Below, one piece after another: positions 57,790 to 64,000 of a stretch of 64,000 nt of DNA (position 1 is the stretch's first letter; each line of letters starts with the position of its first letter). The notes beneath the pieces were generated by a model. It did no database searches. It was not told the origin of the DNA and saw only the letters and a list, made by a program, of their open reading frames with translations. Both the position numbers and the translations under genes were made by a program. The DNA comes from Malachius bipustulatus (lineage: Eukaryota; Arthropoda; Insecta; Coleoptera; Melyridae): the NCBI GenBank assembly GCA_910589415.1, contig OU342633.1, positions 41,732,210 through 41,796,209 on the forward strand, in the 5' to 3' direction.

Positions 57790-58095
57790 ATGACGCTAGC
57801 TGAATTTTTTAATGTAACGCTGACTGCAGAAGGATTGGTAAACTGGAACAACTCGCATGGTTGTCATTTTCCTATCAGAATGCACCTAGCTTTTATTTAC
57901 CTACGTCAAGTAACTGGACGACCGGTAAATAAAAGTCAAAGTGGCAACACTCCAGTGAAAATCACATTTCGAAACCCGAAAAGAGTAACTGATTTGGAAA
58001 GGGGTTTAGAAACCAAAAAGTTAGTGGTGTTTCGGGGACCGAAGAGGACGGTCAGGGCGTTCGCGCGAGAATTTAAAGTAAACGCGAGTGAGTGA
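57790..58095 (+). CDS. Unrecognised 101-codon ORF or exon
   Basis: Starts ATG at 57,790 (MTLAEFFNVTLTAEGLVNW) and ends TGA at 58,093-58,095. The second half is basic and hydrophilic (ITFRNPKRV, RGPKRTVRAFAREFKV). No signal peptide, membrane segment or catalytic motif is evident and I do not recognise a family. GTGAGT occurs at 58,085-58,090, so the frame might also be an exon ending before its stop. It is more GC-rich than the neighbouring DNA, which weakly favours coding, but overlapping minus-strand frames are equally open at the 3' end. It could be a decayed mobile-element ORF or chance. Confidence 0.22.
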   Translation: MTLAEFFNVTLTAEGLVNWNNSHGCHFPIRMHLAFIYLRQVTGRPVNKSQSGNTPVKITFRNPKRVTDLERGLETKKLVVFRGPKRTVRAFAREFKVNASE

Positions 58096-59151
58096 GTTTG
58101 TTTCTTTGACGGGGAGATACCCAGCGGAGCTGCAGTCAGAGCTACAGAAAGGAAAGGGCAATCCAAGGGCTACGTCTAAGTAGTAAGTCGATGAGACTAA
58201 CACTAGAACTTTACTGTTTTTCCGTTAGAAAGATTTTTATTAGTTTTTAAATTTTGATTTAAAGAAATTTTATTTTTGATTTTTTTATTAACGTCACCTG
58301 TGAAACTAAATTAAATTAATCAGATCAGGTATCGCCACAGCACTATTCCCACAAATAAAATGGTAGTTGATTAGAGTCAGATTGTACGTAAGATAGTTTT
58401 TTTTTTACCTTAAGTTTTTTTTTCTTTTTTTTCTAAAATTAATTTTTTCTTTTAAACTTTGCATATCAGTTTTTATAATCGAAATTTAGTATAGTAGATA
58501 ATGAAATAATTAAGTGATATCTCAGTTGTGTAATTTTATTTTATTTTTATTTTAGTAAATAATTTTAATCATAACTTTGGTGTTCATATTTATCACCCTT
58601 GACCACCCTAACACTGAATTTCACATAAAGAGGGCTCTACTCTTAGCAGCCCCCGAATCTACGTGCCTCACACCCTCTGACCACTATCATTGGCAGACCG
58701 CTCGGCCCACTTGATAGCGGTCCAACCCCTTGACAGCCAGAAAGAAGGTGAGTCTACAAAAATTGGTGCCAAGAGGGTAGGCACCCGCCTCATCGCATAA
58801 AAAAGGCCGATAGAATAATTAAGTAGGTATACTCTGGATATGTCGAATAATGCAAAAGTTGATATCATGAGGGCATATGTGTAAAATTCACACATCACGG
58901 AAATGTCACATCACGTTATTATGGAAATGAGTGGCACACGCAATATTAAGTATGTACCAATTTGTTTAATAATTTTCATTAAACTGCATCATAGTTATTG
59001 AAACAGTTACAGTAGCTTCATAGAAGTATCTGAAATATTTGATTAGATAAAACATCAGGAAGGACTGTAATTCCAATTAAAAATTTTCTGGACGCGCGTG
59101 AAACATCTAATAGGTATCCTTGTTGTTCAAATACTCGCAGTTTTATAGTCT
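58096..59151. other. Non-genic DNA
   Basis: T-rich tracts near 58,400-58,460. No feature recognised. Confidence 0.45.
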
Positions 59152-59361
59152 ATTTACATCAACGACAGGGACATGGGCCGGGTGTTCAACGTGTATTTTT
59201 TAATAATAAATAGATTTTGACTGCATTTACATCTGACAGCGACATTTCGTTGTCGCCTTGTCATCGTCAGATATAAATGCAGCAATTTAAAATCCATTCA
59301 ATAATAAAAATGCACCTCCACGGTGAAGACCCGGCCCGTGTCCGTGGCGTTAGATGTAAAT
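59152..59361. repeat. MITE/foldback of about 210 bp
   Basis: ATTTACATC (59,152-59,160) faces GATGTAAAT (59,353-59,361). Inside, GGGACATGGGCCGGGTGTTC pairs with GAAGACCCGGCCCGTGTCCG, and GACTGCATTTACATCTGAC pairs with GTCAGATATAAATGCAGC. Mismatches are scattered through both arms, so the element is not recent. Non-coding. Confidence 0.7.
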
Positions 59362-60204
59362 TGACTTTTACTCTTTATTAGTTCAGTGCGTCATATTATT
59401 GGTTTGAATAACGGATGTGTTGTGTTCATATCCAAACACCTTCTTGCAGTGTCAGCTGTTTGGACGGTAGGTATAGTACCTACTTCCTGATGTCTTATAT
59501 TCACAGATTGACAAAGTGTAATCTGTGTAATTAACCGTAAAATTTAATATTTACATTTAGGTTATTAGGTTAGGTAAGGTAGAAGCTAGAATTATTTTAT
59601 TATTATCAAATAATAAATGAGTGACAGTGAAATTGAAATGAAAAACGCCTCAACTAATAGCACAAGATAGCAATGGATAATGCTTTACCCCAGAACTTCT
59701 AGAAGTGAAAAGGAAGATTATTAGTAAATCCCAAAGTTAGGTACATACTAAAGTTAGATAGCAAGTACTTGGGTAAGTGGATGCATCATAAAATCATTTG
59801 TTTCTATATCTATTGGGAGTAGATAAAGTATAGTACAATATCTCGAGCTGAAAGAAAATTTCGCATCTGCGGAAAATGCAAGCAGCTTGTATGTAACTTT
59901 TTCCACTTGTGGGAAAATGTCACTTTCAACTTTCTACTCGATTATTGTCATTCAATGCTGACAATAAAATAGAAAGGTATTTTTCCAACGCCAGAACTTC
60001 ATTTACAATATACGATTTGGTTAGAATATAGTACGTTGATTATTGATTATAATTTACAACTCTCTTTCCTTGTCTAATAAGTCTCACTCGCTACTACCAG
60101 CGCAAAAATGCGGCCGGTTTCGGAACTAAGTTCGGCGCCGACGCGCAACACGTTGCCAAGCAAATTGTCCCGGGACACGTTAGTGGTGGTTCCTGTTAGT
60201 TGGA
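59362..60204. other. Non-genic DNA
   Basis: No gene or repeat boundary recognised. Confidence 0.4.
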
Positions 60205-60891
60205 CAGGGTGATTGGTAACTGCGGACAGCCAAAATCGAGCGTCATGTATAAAATCGTATTTTAAACATAAAAGGGAGAATAACTTTTTTCAAAATCAGG
60301 CCTCGTTTACGAAATATCTACAAAAATGTATAACTAAGGCCGTAATAAAAATATGTTTTATTCAGTATAACTGAACAACCATTTTGGAAATATTTCAGAA
60401 ACGAGGCCTCTTCTTGAAAAAAGTTATTTTCTCTTCTATGCTTAAAATTGGATTTTATACATGACTTTAGATTTTGGCTGCCCAGTTACTAAAAAAATAT
60501 ATTTTAACAGCAGCCTTGGTCTTACATTTTTGGAAATATTTCCTAAACGAGACCTGATCTTGAAAAAAATTATTCTCTTTTTTATGCTTAAAATACAATT
60601 TTATACATGAATTTCGATTTAGGCTCTCCAGTTGATATAAAAAAGGTATTTTTTAGTAGCCTTAGTTTTACATTAAAAAAAAAACTTCCTAAACGAGGCC
60701 TGATTTTGGAAAAAAGTTGTACTCTCTTTTATGCTTAAAAGACGAGTTTATACATGACACTCGATTTACATTTTCTTGAAATAGTTCCTAAACGAGGCCC
60801 TCATCTTGAAAAAGAGTTACTCTCTTTTATGCTTAAAATACGATTTTCAACATGACGTTCGAGTTTGGCTGGCCAGTTACCAAACACCCTG
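60205..60891. repeat. CAGGGTG-ended element with internal tandem repeats
   Basis: CAGGGTGATTGGTAACTG (from 60,205) faces AGTTACCAAACACCCTG (ending 60,891). The interior carries repeated units of about 100-150 bp with (A/T)AAACGAGGCCT, TTGAAAAAAGTTA, TCTCTTTTATGCTTAAAAT and a TTATACATGA box. They start near 60,397, 60,546, 60,691 and 60,792, and an inverted version is at the left end (AAAATCAGGCCTCGTTTACG). The end motif matches the TACAGGGTG MITE family. Non-coding. Confidence 0.7.
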
Positions 60892-61269
60892 CATTTTTAA
60901 ATTCGGATGAAATATATTTATAGGGTTCGATATAATAACATGTCCAAAGAAAGAAAAAGTTGACGTACAATGAATGAAAGGACATCAATAAGACTTATAA
61001 AAATTATGATACCTTGTGAGTGCCACTTCACGATCAGATCGATGTACTTATAGGTAACGATTCGTGAAATAATTTATGTTTTATAACAAAAATTTACGGT
61101 TATTAAATGTTAATTAAGAACCTCAAGAAGAAAGCTCCCGCTCGTACTATGTCTTCTCGTGTTCAGTCTTCTTACTAGAACTAGTCACGATTAGTCGCAG
61201 AGGAAATCGAAATGACGTGAAGCAGTGGCGGCTTGTGCATTGTAAAGTTAGCAGTGAAGTGTATATTCT
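60892..61269. other. Non-genic DNA
   Basis: Nothing recognised. Confidence 0.4.
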
Positions 61270-61630
61270 ACACAGGATAAGGTCCGAAGAGCTAATTTTT
61301 TGTTATGAGGTCTAGTTTTTTTTAGATTTTTTTTGCTGCAAGATCCGGTCTCACGAGGTCCAGTCATCTCATAGGTTTTTTTGCAAGGTCCTTTTAGCTC
61401 CAAAATTTGATTTTTGCAAGGCCCGGTTTGACAAGGTCAGGCCAGCTCGTAAATGGGATTCCGCAAGGTCCGCTAAAAAATTCGAGCTTTGTCAAACTGA
61501 AGCTTGTCCAACCAGACCTTGCAAAAAATAAAATAAACACGAAGTGACCAGATCTTGCCAATACTGACAAGTGACAAAATCGACCTGAGCGGACCTTGTC
61601 AAACCGGACCTTGCAAAAGCAAATTTTAAC
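61270..61630. repeat. Foldback of GCAAGGTCC units
   Basis: 61,402-61,438 (AAAATTTGATTTTTGCAAGG, then TTTGACAAGGTC) is inverted at 61,592-61,627 (GACCTTGTCAAACCGGACCT, then AAGCAAATTTT). Further GCAAGGTC(C) or GACCTTGCAA copies occur at 61,383, 61,465 and 61,524. The 87-codon minus-strand frame across it is repeat-derived. Non-coding. Confidence 0.55.
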
Positions 61631-64000
61631 TGACTGTAGAGTCTCTGAGATTTTCAAATTCTTATCTACACTTCTAAAGGTAATTTTTGAGGTGCATGAT
61701 CATTAAAGTGTAATCAGAGACAATCCCGTAATTCTTCCTTTCAGTTTTGAAAGGAAGAAAAAAAAGTTAAAACACTAGTTTTGACTCCTTTAATAATAAT
61801 TAACAGGAGATCTGATTCATCCCGTATCTTCTATAAATACAGACCGATAAAGTAGTTATCTCAGCTTATGCAAGAAAATGATTAGAGTCAGTGTGAACAA
61901 TACGTTGTTGATCTTATTACATGTGATGAAAAATCGTTTCAGATCTGCGTGTGTGTGGAGGTATCGTAACTTAGTATAAAGCCTGCGCTACGTGGGTAGG
62001 TGCGCTGAACTTCATGATGTTGCCAAAGTAAATATTTACCTTGCCCGAGTTATAACGTTTTAATGTTGGTACACATGTTAATTGAAAATTTTAATTGTTC
62101 GTTTAATGCTAGTGCTTGCCACTTTAATCACCGAGCAGCGTTCTATCTTCGTCTCTGCTCTTTCGGCTTTCATGCGAAATCGCCGCTTTTTAATTAGTTA
62201 ATTTGTTATTGGGCGGGCGTAAATCTCGTTTATCGTGTAAGTGGACGTCGGTATTATTGTGGAGCATGGAGTACAAAGATAAGTTAAGTAGCAGATGACG
62301 ATGTCTGGTTTGTTGCGAGTCGAGCGCAGGCAGGTCGTAAATTAACACACTCAAGTCGACGTTGTGGCTGCTTGTGTATAATAAAATAACTTCTCAGTGC
62401 TTTTTATTAAGCACTAAGCACTGGAAGGTTACATCTTCAATAGAAATATAAATTTTGCAAAAATATTTAAAAAAAAGCGACATCGTCGCCCGCAGTAACT
62501 GTTACAGTTGCGGGTTGGAGGTAGGTAGGTATAGGTAATAACGAAGTAAATTGTAACAGTAGATGAGAATCTGCGATTACTTCGACAAAAGATTTTACTG
62601 CGTATATCGTTATCTGAACGGACGTAAAAGGAAATTTATAGGTCATGGAAAATTATAGCCGAGTCTTCTGATTTTCCCCGATGTTACGGTTCAGTTTCTC
62701 GAGTTAATGTCGATTTCGCATGATTCTCCCTCGCGAGGCTTTTAAACTCGCCTCGCCTCTCTCCTTTTACCATCCCTGCCGGCGGTCCGACTTTATGATT
62801 AATATCTCTAAACAACCACGAAAAGAAAACTTATTATTCCCTTCGTCTTTATTTCTGTCTTTGAAAAGCCATCAGGTCTCTCTCTCTCTCTCTCTCGTAT
62901 TGGTTACAGTTACGTAAATGATTTGAAAGGGTTGTTTTATGTAGATCGTATTATTTTACGACCACATAGATTACTCTAAAGGACCATCATATTTTTAATG
63001 TATTTTATTTTTATTAGACATTGTATCGATTATTTCACAATTCGGAATTTGAATGTTTTTTTAATTTCCTTTTTTTTACTTCTTATTTCCAGCTATTGTT
63101 CCCAGAAGATTCTACAGGTTTGCTTGAATTCGGCCGTCAACACAGTTCTTGATCACTTGATGGAGGTCAAATGAGTATTTCTGCAAAGGGAGTATTCCTC
63201 CTTTTTGGAGGTCAAATGTGAATTCAGTTTTCTAAAGGAAATGGGTCAACTTCTTTCCATGAAGCTTATAAGCGGTGAGACGCAAAGAGTATGCGGTTAA
63301 CGAATTTAAAAAAAAAAGTGACATAGCGCAACTACGTGCACCACCTCTCGATGGTGCATGGACACATGTCATATAGTCGCATTGCCGCTGGCAAACTTGT
63401 GACTAGAGCTCGAGACATGTAAAAACGGGAACAAAGCAGGAAGCGCAGCAACGAGTTTTCGCTACCTCTATAGCCGGTCAGGTATAGTCAAGTGCCTGAT
63501 TCCAGGAACCTCATAAGTGAGATGATTTATGACAGCGGCAATGTCGAATTAGGTGTCCTTTCCTTTTACGAATACATATTTTATACTTTGACCGGTCATT
63601 TTAGTGGAAATAACCCCCCTTAAACATTAACAATTATTTTAAAATAGGTAACCCTCGCAAATGTTGTTTTTTCAGCTACATCTCCACACTCTCCTATGTG
63701 CGTCTCATTTCCACATTTCCAATTTTACACTATGCGTCCCAACTTTATTAAGAAAGCTTCTCATCAAGTCGAAGAATCGTGAACAGTGAACGTCGCCACC
63801 TAGACCCATCTCCTCATCCGCAGTGTCTTCAGAACTTGAAAAAGTCGGAGTGCGCTATATCTCAGGTGGTGGACTTGTCAGCTACTCTTCGGACAATGGT
63901 ATACCCCCCCCAAACTGAAGCAGCTTATACCTAACTGACGGGATAACCATGGGGGAGGCTCAAACACTACTCTTGGCTTAGAGTTGCTGTCTAAGTAGCA
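61631..64000. other. Non-genic DNA to the window end
   Basis: A CT microsatellite lies at 62,877-62,896. No gene, RNA or element could be supported. The 62,720-62,917 open frame is unrecognised. Confidence 0.45.

Noticed and set aside
1..64000. CRISPR arrays, prophage or toxin-antitoxin modules
   Set aside because: No regularly spaced short repeats with unique spacers and no prokaryotic gene organisation. The sequence is eukaryotic.

Overview
This is eukaryotic, almost certainly insect, nuclear DNA. It is AT-rich, with no operons, no bacterial-type gene packing and no rRNA or tRNA genes. Its recognisable content is transposable elements typical of arthropods: a Tc1/mariner-group (IS630-Tc1-mariner) transposase, jockey-like and R1-like non-LTR retrotransposons, a degraded mariner-type transposase, a piggyBac-type deletion derivative, a tRNA-derived SINE and many foldback elements or MITEs. 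The order cannot be fixed from the sequence alone.

Layout. Positions 1-17,500 are gene-free and crowded with palindromic elements, several nested (1,794-3,200; 3,640-3,998; 5,798-6,060; 9,082-10,140; 11,214-11,938; 12,611-13,616; 14,759-14,996; 15,849-16,780). At 17,501-20,215 lies a complete-looking 2.7 kb DNA transposon with identical 37 bp inverted ends and an intact 460-residue transposase whose catalytic triad is spaced DD82E, the spacing that defines the recently named Sailor group. Just beyond it, on the minus strand, 20,929-21,279 looks like the first exon of a host gene: a GC-rich leader, a TCAGT initiator, a short proline-rich start and a consensus splice donor. The rest of that gene would lie to the left, so the leftmost 21 kb may be its first intron.

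22,300-27,686 holds a reverse-transcriptase relic and then a 5'-truncated jockey-like retrotransposon with a clear 13 bp target-site duplication, two frameshifts and a premature stop. 28-34 kb has a SINE, a foldback element, an R1-like relic and a second copy of the TTGTCCACG foldback family. 36-46 kb contains a degenerate three-unit repeat, a piggyBac-type element flanked by TTAA, a minisatellite made of perfect heat-shock-element arrays, and a 283 bp inverted pair with 13 bp flanking direct repeats. 48-54 kb has two RT relics and a nested case: an R1-like 3' fragment (12 bp duplication, poly-A tail) inserted into a dead mariner-type transposase. 55-62 kb holds tandem and foldback repeats, one 101-codon ORF of unknown nature and a candidate microexon.

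No set of genes here forms a shared pathway. The window reads as intronic or intergenic host DNA shaped by successive transposon insertions. I found no convincing novel multi-gene system. The points most worth checking are the intact DD82E transposon, the heat-shock-element minisatellite, the large inverted pair with flanking duplications, the piggyBac derivative with repeated palindromes, and the minus-strand first exon.
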